Positions 1-8,852 of a DNA stretch of 64,000 bases are shown here, one piece after another. Made by a program: the position numbers and the translations under genes. Numbering within the stretch: the first letter of the stretch is position 1; each line of letters begins with the position of its first letter. The notes below the pieces were generated by a model. That model was not told where the DNA came from. It was given only the letters and a program-made list of their open reading frames with translations, and ran no database searches. The stretch spans positions 868,001-932,000 of the forward strand of contig LSAX01000008.1 of the NCBI GenBank assembly GCA_001557505.1, read 5' to 3'. Source of the DNA: Reticulascus tulasneorum (Eukaryota; Ascomycota; Sordariomycetes; Glomerellales; Reticulascaceae).

Positions 1-1
1 C

Positions 2-532
2 GTTCTTGGACATAATTGGCATGATGTGGGAGACTGGTGGCCACGACAGGTTGCCGCAGTTTTCAACGGCGTACATGGAGAGCGTGTTGGGGGAATCGCC
101 GGGAATACGCAACAGGGAACTTTCTCGATCGTCGTATCCGGGACATACCACGACCTGGACCGCGATGAGGGTGAAACGCTTTACTACTCTGGCTCAGGCA
201 GCCACACTAACAATAAACCCGACTCTCTTCCGAAAAGAACCACGAAAACCAACTCCTTGGCGACATCACTTGCCTCTGGAAATCCTGTCCGAGTCCTTCG
301 ATCAGCAATCAGTGGACGCCATACTACTACCTGGGCTCCTCGCGCCGGTATTCGATACGACGGCCTTTACCGCATCGTCAGCCTACGCAAAGCGAAAAAT
401 GGGAATGGAGGGTTATACGAGCAATTCAAGCTTGAGCGACTACCCGGTCAGCGGGCTCTCGACGAGATCGCACGAACTGTACCTACCCTAGAGCAGGCGA
501 TGTTGGCGGAGAAGCTGAAGGAGGGCTACTAA
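2..532 (+). CDS. SRA-YDG domain protein, 5'-truncated
   Basis: C-terminal part of an SRA-YDG (UHRF1-like) protein. The reading frame is open to the first base of the window, so the start lies upstream. Seen: the family signatures VFNGVHGERVGGIAG, SIVVSGTYHD, the GSGSHTNN loop, GNPVRVLRS, GIRYDGLYRIVS and FKLERLPGQ, in the order of a complete SRA fold, followed by a short acidic/basic tail to the stop. Known: SRA domains bind DNA by flipping out 5-methylcytosine or related bases; many fungi carry stand-alone SRA proteins of unknown role. Inference: a chromatin or modified-DNA reader. No RING or other domain is visible in the part present. The extra ATG at position 26 is internal. Confidence 0.85.
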   Translation, partial: VLGHNWHDVGDWWPRQVAAVFNGVHGERVGGIAGNTQQGTFSIVVSGTYHDLDRDEGETLYYSGSGSHTNNKPDSLPKRTTKTNSLATSLASGNPVRVLRSAISGRHTTTWAPRAGIRYDGLYRIVSLRKAKNGNGGLYEQFKLERLPGQRALDEIARTVPTLEQAMLAEKLKEGY

Positions 533-574
533 GCGTTGGAAACTAGATGTTCCAATTTCATCATCGGTTCTCTA

Positions 575-664
575 CACGCAATATCCGAACACGCGATATC
601 CGAACACGCGATATCCGAACACGCGATATCCAAACACGCAATGTCTATTCACGCGATAGTTCTC
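575..664. repeat. 15-bp tandem repeat (minisatellite)
   Basis: Six head-to-tail copies of a 15-base unit, consensus CACGCGATATCCGAA. The first four are nearly identical (575-634) and the last two are diverged. The repeat begins about 40 bases after the SRA gene stop, so it probably lies in its 3' UTR or just beyond. Because the unit is a multiple of three it creates a repetitive frame (HAISE), which I regard as non-coding. Confidence 0.85.
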
Positions 665-1661
665 TACACACGCTGTCTATACACGCGATGGAAGGTAGTA
701 GGAAGGTGGTTGGAAATCAGGAATAAGTAGTATTGATGATAAAGGAAGGGTCAGCCAGGGTTCTTTAGGTATAACATGGCTGGAGAGACTTCTACTCTTG
801 GTTCATAAGGGGCCTCTAGCGGTGGCTGGAAAGGCTAGCAAGGCCCCTCGGCATTTTCACACACAACGCTCGGTATTACATTGATAGTTTTGCTTGCGCC
901 CCGGTAGAAAGCACAGATTAAAAATTTCTCCGAATAAGCTTTTTCAAACTCTTTAAACCGAGGATACTGGTACCTAGGTGCTCGGTGGTAGAATGATAAG
1001 CTGTGTGAGGTGATGGTGGTTCTCGAAGGCGTGATGAAACAAGCTTTTGCAGGCTCCAGTCCGTCCCTCGCGGCGCAAGCCGAGTTTTTAAATTCAAGCA
1101 TCCCTAGTCCCGGTGGAACGGGGTCTGATGAACGCATTCCAGTAGGCGGAATTCTAAATCAAAAAAGGCATCCACAGCACAAAAAAACGCCATCAAATGC
1201 CGATGAGTGGTCAAGAATCTTGTTGCTATTTCCCTCGGGGTGGATTTGCTTGGATCTCATGATCCTGCGGGCTGCCATGCTTCTACCCTAAGACGTAATG
1301 AAGTGTGAAAATCGAGATCCCGCACGCCATTTGACCAGGACTCAAGGGTGCTGGAGCGCCATCACTGGCCAGGGACACCCCTGCGGCCAAGCCTCGCGGT
1401 GGAGGTGGAGGTGGCGTTGGAATGCCGTGAGGATTTCCCCCCCACAATTGGCTAAACCAAAAATGGCCCGCGATCGTGTAATGGATGACGACGATTATCC
1501 AACTTTCATGCCAAGCTGACGCCAGACATGACGATTGAGCTGCCTGATCAGCTTCTCCTCATCTGTTCTTCTACCTCTTCATTTCCTTCCTCCTTCTTCT
1601 TTTTCCCTTTGATTATTCCAGATTTTGCTGCTCCAAACATAGCGTGAAGTACGATATCAAA
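665..1661. other. Intergenic stretch without a convincing gene
   Basis: Only short ORFs (up to 100 codons, both strands) with no recognisable domain. The last 120 bases are rich in C and T and lead directly into the opsin start, as in a fungal promoter/leader. Confidence 0.5.
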
Positions 1662-2686
1662 ATGCTCGACCCAAAGCAGTTCGCACAATTGATGGAGGTG
1701 ACTTCGACAGGCAGCCACGGCGGCCCGGTTGACCCCATCCCTACCATTGTCCGTACGTGCAATTCTCACGAGATCCTCTGCCCGCTGCTTCTTGCTGACA
1801 CTACCTAGCTACTCCGACTGATTACGAAGTTGCGACCAAGACTGGCTTCACCACGCTCTGGGTGGTCTTTGTCATCCTAGCCATCGCCTCTGCCGTGTTC
1901 ACTGGCCTGTCGTGGAAGATCCCCGTCTCACGACGCGTGTATCACGTCATTACGACCCTGGTCACCATCATCGCTGCGCTTTCCTACTTTGCCCTAGCCA
2001 CTGGCCAAGGCAAATCCCTCCACTGCGGCAAAGCGACTGATCACCACAAACGCCTCCCCGACACGCACCACGAGGTGTGCCGTCCTGTATACTGGGCTCG
2101 CTATGTGGAATGGCTTTTGGTTACTCCGCTTCTCATCTTCGAACTCAGTCTTCTGGCCGGCATTAGTGGAGCTCACACCCTGATCGCCATAGCCGCAGAC
2201 CTGACCGTGGTCGTGGCCAGCCTCTTCGCGGCGTTCGGAAGAGCACACACTGGCCAGAAGTGGGGATGGTTTGCCATTTCGGGTATTGCGTATCTTGTCA
2301 TCATCTGGCAGATCGGAGTCAACGGATTCAGAACCTCCAAGGCCAAAGGTGGCAAGGGCCCCAAGCTATTCAGCACCCTAGCCATCTTTTCATTGGTCGT
2401 TTGGACTGCCTACCCTATGTAGGTTATAAGGTCTTTCGATTCACGCTTGTTCAAAGCTAACCCCCCTAGTGTCTGGGCTATTGCGGGAGGCACACACAAA
2501 GTCACCGTTGATACTGAGATCATTGCCTATGCCATTCTCGACATCCTTGGAAAGGTCGTTTTCGGGTTTCTGCTCCTGAGCGGCATCCGCCGTGCCCCAG
2601 AGACTAGCGTCGACGTTGGCGGGTATTGGTCCAACGGGGTGTCTTCCGATGGCAGGATTCGCATCGGCGAAGATGAGGAGGCCTAA
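1662..2686 (+). CDS. Microbial-type opsin (retinal-binding 7-TM protein)
   Basis: Three exons, 1662-1752, 1809-2418 and 2470-2686 (305 residues). Introns start GTACGT and GTAGGT; the second has a GCTAAC branch site. Seven membrane segments follow a hydrophilic N-terminus of about 45 residues. The retinal Schiff-base lysine is present (about Lys262, in LDILGK), with the Asp four residues before it that pairs with the Schiff base. Helix C reads ARYVEW..VTPLLIFEL: relative to bacteriorhodopsin, Arg82 is kept, Asp85 is Glu (about residue 131), Thr89 is Val, and Asp96 is Glu (about 142). Asp115 of helix D is kept (AADL). Known: fungal opsins are light-driven proton pumps or slow sensory forms. Because the lysine is present it is not an HSP30/YRO2-type opsin-related protein. 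Whether it pumps is uncertain given the E-V-E motif. Confidence 0.95.
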
Positions 2687-3347
2687 TTTTCAGCCTCGGG
2701 TTCTCCAAGCTAGAACAAAGACAACATACTACTAGTATTCTGGAGACACGCAGTTTGGGATCGGCTGCGTAAAGGAAACATTAGTCAGGGCCAGCATGGA
2801 AAAATAGCCTCAAGAACGAGATCCCGTGTCGCTGGCTAATATGCATATTGGAGGAATCATCAAAAGTTGGAGTTTGAATTACGGGATGCAATTGGCCCTG
2901 TTATTCCAGATGTAGATGATAGGAACAATAAACGCTTGTACGACTAGTAAATGGGGCGGACACTGCTTCTAGTAGCCCTACGTGTCGATCAATTGCCCGC
3001 ATCATGAGTGCCCCACAAAGCATGACTCCAAGGATCTACCCTAGCAGAGTTCATGTGTCGGCGGTCAGAGGCGTCGTCGTGACACCTCGCGTGTTTCGTA
3101 CAGCTCGGATTCACAAGCAGGTTGCCGAATAATGAAGATTTCTAGCCTCTTACCTCTACCACGACCAGAACGAACCCAGCCGGCTGGGGCAGCGATGTCT
3201 GACCAAGTTGCAACACTGATGCTTGATTATTTTGCGAGCAGTCTCGCAAAGGTATCCTGACACTATATAACCTCTATCTCACTTGCTCCACGCCGTTCTA
3301 CTTCAGTAACGCCAGCCGTCAGGGCAGTCCCGTGCAGTGCAATGCAA
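2687..3347. other. Intergenic region, 3' sides of two convergent genes
   Basis: Lies between the opsin and the convergent GNAT gene. I see no ORF, repeat or RNA gene that can be supported. Confidence 0.5.
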
Positions 3348-3887
3348 TCATATCTTCTTCTCTAAAACGTCGAAGTACAAATCGTCTCTCAGCGCAGACC
3401 CATTGATGAGGTGCTCGTATGGAAAAGGACTCTTCTTTCCAGTCCGCTCATATCCTCTCCGCACGTACCACGAGATGAGTTCCTCCCGCACCCAGATGAC
3501 GCTCATCTCCATTGTGTGGATACCCCACGCATCTCGAGCATACAGTTCTGCGCGCTCCAGCACCTGTCGGCCGACACCGCCACCCTGCCGCTTGGGATCC
3601 ACAGCAAACATGCCAAAGTACGCCCGCTGCCCGTCCTCACGACGGAGGATCTCACAGCACGAGATTAGCACTCCGGCCTCGTCGTGGCTGAGAAGCACTG
3701 CGCCATGGGGTTCGTTGATCTTGGCCAGGATGCCAGCTTCGTCAATGCGCTCGTCAGCGACCAGGTCGGCCTCAGTTGTCCACCCAGCTCGGGATTCTTC
3801 ACCGCGGTAAGCTTTCCGGACAAGAGGCAGTATGGCGGTGACATCAGCCGGAGTCGCCTTCCGGAAGGTGAGCTTATTGGTAGTCAT
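3348..3887 (-). CDS. GNAT-family N-acetyltransferase
   Basis: Single exon, 179 residues, the usual size of a stand-alone GNAT enzyme. The N-terminal strand-helix (LTFRKATPADVTAILPLVRKAY) is typical. The acetyl-CoA pyrophosphate loop is seen as DPKRQGGGVGRQVLE, matching the family's [RQ]xxGx[GA] motif, after the strand YFGMFAV. The C-terminal part (SWYVRRGYERTG) is the usual GNAT end region, where the chain turns to the GY.RTG strand. The enzyme would transfer acetyl from acetyl-CoA to an amine; the substrate cannot be read from sequence. No signal peptide or membrane segment. The ORFs on the opposite strand are shadows. Confidence 0.9.
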   Translation of the reverse strand: MTTNKLTFRKATPADVTAILPLVRKAYRGEESRAGWTTEADLVADERIDEAGILAKINEPHGAVLLSHDEAGVLISCCEILRREDGQRAYFGMFAVDPKRQGGGVGRQVLERAELYARDAWGIHTMEMSVIWVREELISWYVRRGYERTGKKSPFPYEHLINGSALRDDLYFDVLEKKI

Positions 3888-5072
3888 GACTTCGATGACC
3901 CTTCTTTTCTAGAATGGTGGTTGTTTGTGTTGGCTCAAGCTCCGAGCTCGGACACCAGATCGGAAATGGTGAGGGGATTTCTGATCTTCCAGCTGTCCAA
4001 ACCCACCCAATGGCCAATTGCAGCAAAATTGGCTCGGATACGATTGTTGAGCGAGGGCTGGCAGTGTCTGCTCGCAGCTTGTCACTGTCGACTCTGAGAA
4101 TTGAGATGGGAATGAGATTATGAAGTAGTGAGAAGGATGGTGTTGTACTGCGGCAGGATTAATCATTCCGATGCAGGGCAACGGACAAGGGGCCGCGGCA
4201 TGGCCGAAAAGTGCACTCTAATAGATTCTGACTTATCCCGATCCGTATGTGCGTTACTAAAGGTTTCGCGGCCCCACTTTCCAATGTACGCCTTTCTTAA
4301 TGACACAAAGTAGAACGTTCTGGAAAACAATGTGGGGGGTTTTCTTGGTGGAATCGGCCGCTCCCAGTACTGCGAACCTCACTGTAACGTTGAGGAACCC
4401 GAATTCAAACACCTCACCGCGTGGTGACCACCGAGGACTTGCGGCAATGAAAAAGGCTTTCGAAAAGCTTCGCCCGTGAAGACGGCCGCTAAGCTGACAG
4501 GGGCAAACACCCGCTTATCGTTCCGGCATTGGTTGGAGAAAAAGGATTTCCGCTTCCAGAGTTGCCTCGCGTTTTACGTCAGCACGAGAGACCGCGGTTT
4601 GGCCGAAGTGATCCGGAGCTCACTGGCTAATCATCTTTGACACGATAACGACGTCCGCTTTGGCATGAGGTGCCATCAAGTCACGTCACTGTAGTGCACC
4701 TCGATTGGATCGACATGGGCGTGGCAAGGATATCTAGACTTGGACTCTGGATTTAGAGAAGTAGGGCATGGGAGAGACTACTGTGCATGCATTTATCATA
4801 CAGAGTTTAATCAGGTACGAGCTTCGTGGTGGAGATTCGGGTAAGGATGCGGCTTTGGATAAGCCCTTGCCCATCTGACGACAGCACTGCTGGTGTCCTA
4901 GGTATATGAAAAGATGGAAGAAGTTTTCTTTCAGAGTGATTCCATCATGTGGATAGCATGAATTACTCGTCCCCAGATGTGATGTAATCCATGGAACTAA
5001 TTGGATTGCCATCTTTGAAGCTCTTGTCACTTTGTCGCGTTGTTGATGGACACATGCCCAGTAATTGCTTGC

Positions 5073-5080
5073 TGACGTCA
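5073..5080. promoter_or_regulatory. TGACGTCA palindrome (CRE/ATF-type site)
   Basis: Perfect 8-base CRE palindrome, the classical site of CREB/ATF-type bZIP factors (for example AtfA in fungi). About 2 kb upstream of the small gene at 7083. Confidence 0.5.
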
Positions 5081-6026
5081 GTAAGCCCTGGCTCCATATG
5101 GGACCACACGATCTTCTGGAAAACACCATGTTATGGAGGGATATGACAGTTCTCTACGTTGGAAGCTGTAGGCACTGATACGAGATTTAGCTGTGGTGAG
5201 AAAACACACAAAATTTCAGAACTGTGCTCGCTCGATTGCGGCAGGCTTGGGACCATCCCGTTGTCCATATTGGAAACGACATTCATGCGAAAGGGGCGCG
5301 CACTATTCCAGCGCTGTTACAGGGAACGTAGTGGCCAGTTTACGAGATGACGCATTTTTACCAGTCTCCTGGGACGGTGAGCCTCTTGCCAAGTATCGTC
5401 ATTGGGTGTGGCCTCAGAATGAATCACATGGTTGATGCATTGGAGTGACGACTCTGAGAAGCTACTGAGGCACAGTCTCGCCTTACGTCTGGTCAATGAC
5501 CGCATTGGAGTCAGGCGCGGCCATAGAGAGGGCATTGTGTTCCTAATAGATCCTCAAACATCCCGTTGGTGACAGAGCCAAAGCCTGGGTCGATCTTTAA
5601 TCTGCACGGATTGGCAGGCAAGGGTTGGGCCGTGCTCGTTGGTTCTCGCCATCGTCGATCGTTCGCAATGTCTGATCAGCCGAGCGAGTAGAGCCGTGAC
5701 GAAGATGGATGAAATAATCACAGATCAGTGGCCCAATAGTCAATACTCCATACACGTGGTTTGTTTTGCTGCGACTAGAGCCGACCCGAGTTGTCGATGG
5801 AGTTTGCATTCGCGTTACTTGCACGTTGCTTCAGCTGACCTTCTGTGGACACACGACTGGGTCTGGATACGATGACACGATGCCGACTCCTTGGCTTCTG
5901 GAGTACTATGAGAGAAAGGCAACCTTGATGACTTATCCCTCGCGAAATCTATCTTAGGAGATCTGCCACTTCCCGAGCACGTTGGCAACTGGTCTGGCCT
6001 CAATCTGCACTGAAGCACTTGTGTCG

Positions 6027-6034
6027 TGACGTCA
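6027..6034. promoter_or_regulatory. TGACGTCA palindrome (CRE/ATF-type site)
   Basis: Second perfect CRE palindrome of the group, about 1.05 kb upstream of the small gene at 7083. Confidence 0.5.
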
Positions 6035-6892
6035 AAGAGGTCATCGTCAGGCCAAGTGAAGTGATATCCCCAGTCGGCAATCTACTGCCTGCAATTGCAT
6101 TGGCTCATTTACTGTAGGATAAGAGTTTCATGTTGGGAGGTTCTGCGATCGGGAATATGTGGTTGGCCCATTTACTCATATTTCCTGGTAAATTGACCAA
6201 GCCCTGGCAAACATGGAGGTGACGTGATTCGGATCAGGCCGAACACTGGTCTTTGTCCACCCTCTTTGGTTCATCTTGCAGCCATCTTGAGCTTGCTGAC
6301 GTCGTCGTTGGCGGTGCGATCACCAGCCCTCCATGCAGCTAATCTGGGGTTGGCTCTTGGTAACAATGATAGGTGATGGCATGAACAGTGTGATGAGTTG
6401 ATCAGATCCCAAAAACGCCACGATTTCCCCATTCCAACCACACGGGGCATACTTTGGTGCGCAAATGGTTGCGCCAACATCGGATCTGCATCGTGATGCA
6501 AGAAGGGTCCAGAATCAGCTCAGGGTCCGCCGATCCAGGCAATGCAGCCGCCACGCTCATTGGCCTGTGCCACATGCCACCCACGCCAGCCACTGGGGTA
6601 ATTGGGAGGGTAAATTAAACAATAACCAATATAGTGGGAGATCGCCGCTGTAGCGTCATCAAGCGCGACCTGTGACGAACTCTCTGTCCAGTCGTCTGGC
6701 CCTCTTGGCAGGCCGTCTCGTTGGTCTGTTGGATCTCGAAGTCCCTATGATCGACGTTATCGTTGCTGTTTCGCCATGGGAGCATGATGCCATCGTCAAA
6801 TGTAGGAAACGATGTGCAATCTGCGATAGCTGAAAGGCGTGGGCGAATACAGATTGACGGGAGGGCTTTGGTGGTGGACGAGTGTACAGCTT

Positions 6893-6900
6893 TGACGTCA
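6893..6900. promoter_or_regulatory. TGACGTCA palindrome (CRE/ATF-type site) near a TATA box
   Basis: Third perfect CRE palindrome. It lies 35 bases upstream of the CTATATAA at 6935, a position suited to direct control of the small gene at 7083 by a bZIP factor. Confidence 0.6.
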
Positions 6901-6934
6901 GACAATTCCTGTAACGATTTGCGACAAGACTCGT

Positions 6935-6942
6935 CTATATAA
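6935..6942 (+). promoter_or_regulatory. TATA box of the small gene at 7083
   Basis: CTATATAA, followed by about 140 bases of A/C-rich leader full of CAACAACC, ACAAACAATCAAAGC and CATCAACAACC elements. Such leaders are common on strongly expressed or inducible fungal genes. Confidence 0.65.
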
Positions 6943-7082
6943 CACGACTCAGATGCCCTCCTCGACTCTCCTCTTTTCATCAGAACATCAACAACCATCA
7001 CAAACAATCAAAGCAAACATCAAGCATTCTACTCAACAATCTACCAAATAACTTCCAACTTTTCACATCAACAACCTTCAAC

Positions 7083-7353
7083 ATGGCACCAAAGTAAGAC
7101 TCCGTCCGCTGCAAAGTCCACCTTTCCCTTCAAAGACACTGACATTCTCGATAGCCAGAACAAGCGCCACTCCTTTTCCCTCTCTCCCGCCTCCAAGGCA
7201 TCCAAGCGTGTTCTAGGACAGCGCAACAACGATCCCCGCCGCTCCTTCGACTCTCACGCCACGTCCTCCACTCTCGGTGGGATGCCCGCTGTTGAGGTCG
7301 AGCATTATCTAGTTGCACCAGCACAGCGTTGGACTACGGCCAATCGCATCTAG
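7083..7353 (+). CDS. Small basic protein of unknown function (two exons)
   Basis: Not recognised. The model is an 11-base first exon (7083-7093: ATG GCA CCA AA), an intron beginning GTAAGA and ending GATAG (7094-7154), and exon 2 from 7155 to TAG at 7353. The product is about 69 residues, rich in Ser, Arg, Lys and Asn (start MAPNQNKRHSFSLSPASKA), with no signal peptide or membrane segment, and so probably cytosolic or nuclear and largely disordered. Support: a good TATA box, an A/C-rich leader typical of abundant mRNAs, a clean donor and acceptor, and an ORF that only opens when the intron is removed. The upstream CRE sites suggest stress or developmental control. Coding status is plausible but unproven. 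Confidence 0.55.
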
Positions 7354-7708
7354 ATCCACGGCGCGAGCGGACGAATCTGTACAACATGAACGAGTATGGG
7401 GATGATTTTGGAAGCAATACAAAGCGTGTTGGACACTGCTGGCTGGATGGATACCCTTCTGTCGTTTTAGACTGTACCTGATAGTTGTGAACCAATGTAG
7501 ACTTCACTTTCTCTATCTGCTATTATTCCTGCTCATCGTGCCAATACAAACGCCCCTTGCCCCGGCTATCCTCTAACATCACAAGCAATATTACCGCCTA
7601 TCGCCAAACTTTCGTGCGCTGCTTACTTCTGCACAGCTCGATTATATAAACGACTCGCCTGCGATGACTGAGAGCTCACCCACAGAAGGCGCTGCGGTGA
7701 AAATAATA
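7354..7708. other. Intergenic region between convergent genes
   Basis: Separates the 3' ends of the small gene and the oxidoreductase. A TATATAAA-like element near 7643 leads to no gene on the plus strand. Confidence 0.45.
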
Positions 7709-8852
7709 TCAACCTCCAACCTTGATCACGACCCTGCCTTTCGATCTTTTCGTCAGGACTCGTTCACACGCCTATGAGTTGTTAGTCACCCGTCAGCGGA
7801 TCCTCACGAGGAGAACCATAACATACCTGCACAAGGTCTTCCATTGCATACTCGGTGTCGACGAGGATCTGTTTCACCAGGCCTTCGTCAACCCACTTCA
7901 CCGCCTCTTTCTGTAACTTCCCTGCAGGTGCAAGGCCAACATTTTGATAGTTTCGTGGAGCTCCGCCTAAGAACACGGGAAGCAACTTGTTTCTGATGAA
8001 AGGGACATTCCCAGTAGCCCCGCCGGCGACAATGTTTATCAAACGGCCCTCTGGCTTCAAGTAGGTTTGGTAAGTCTCACGCAACTCTTGGCTGCCAACG
8101 CAATCGAAGATCAAGTCGAATGGCGTGTCCTTGTACTGCTCTGCAAGAAAGGCATGCAGAGGGGTGTGTAGTTTGTAGTCGATTACCTGGTCTGGTGATC
8201 AGATTCTGTTTCCGTTTCCGACCTCAGATGGGGACCTTACCTCATCAGCACCAAGTCGCTTGACCAGCTCAACGTTGTCCGTGGAGCAAACAGCATGCAC
8301 AACAACGCCACGAGCTTTCACCATTTGGACGAATATCGAACCGACTCCGCCGCTCGATCCATTGACGAGGATCTTGTCACCTTTCTTTGGATTACCTTGC
8401 TGTATCATGAGTACAGCGGTTTGTCCACCCACACCTAACGTTGCCGCCTGTGCCATACTAAGCGTCTTTGGCTTGAGTGCAACTGTATGCGACGGGATGA
8501 CGATGTATTCAGCAAGTGAACCCTTGCCGAAGGCGATCTGTAAGACGCTCTGCGCCCCACAAACTTCAGTGCCGACAGCCAGCTCGGGAGGTGCTGACGG
8601 GCCGGCTTGCAGGACTACCCCAGAAAAATCGATTCCGGGAATGGGCGTGCGGCGCATGGGCAGCCACGAAGGAAGGTTGCCAATAAAATGTACATCTGCT
8701 GGGTTGAGTGCTGCGTGGGAAACCTTGACTAGGATGTCAGATCCTGTTGGCTTCGACGGCATTGGCCAGTCGGTTCTAAGTTTGAGAACCTCCTTGGGCA
8801 GCCCGTTTTTGGTGACAATCCATGCCTTAATCGAGCTGGGGAGGTCGGCCAT
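7709..8852 (-). CDS. MDR-family zinc-independent quinone oxidoreductase / enoyl reductase-like
   Basis: Three exons, 8852-8241, 8186-7827 and 7771-7709, giving 344 residues. Introns begin GTAAGG and GTATGT. The N-terminal GroES-like domain (residues about 20-125) contains HAALNPADVHFIG and TPIPGIDFSGVV. The NAD(P)-binding Rossmann part has NGSSGGVGSIFVQMVKARG (about 164-182) and FDLIFDCVGS. The last exon supplies the family ending ERVL..RSKGRVVIKV, which supports the splice model. Structural and catalytic zinc cysteines are absent, as in quinone oxidoreductase / trans-enoyl reductase-like members. Known: NADPH-dependent reduction of quinones or conjugated alkenes/ketones. No PKS is nearby, so a free-standing enzyme is more likely than a cluster enoyl reductase. 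Confidence 0.9.

Larger units (their letters stand above)
3888..7082. other. Long gene-poor stretch with CRE-type sites
   Basis: About 3.2 kb with no ORF above about 140 codons and no domain I recognise. It ends in the leader of the small gene at 7083. It holds three perfect TGACGTCA palindromes and several near-matches, listed separately. It could contain non-coding transcripts, but nothing in the sequence shows this directly. Confidence 0.5.

Noticed and set aside
575..664. A CRISPR-like array at the 15-bp repeat
   Set aside because: Units are contiguous with no spacers, and the genome is fungal.
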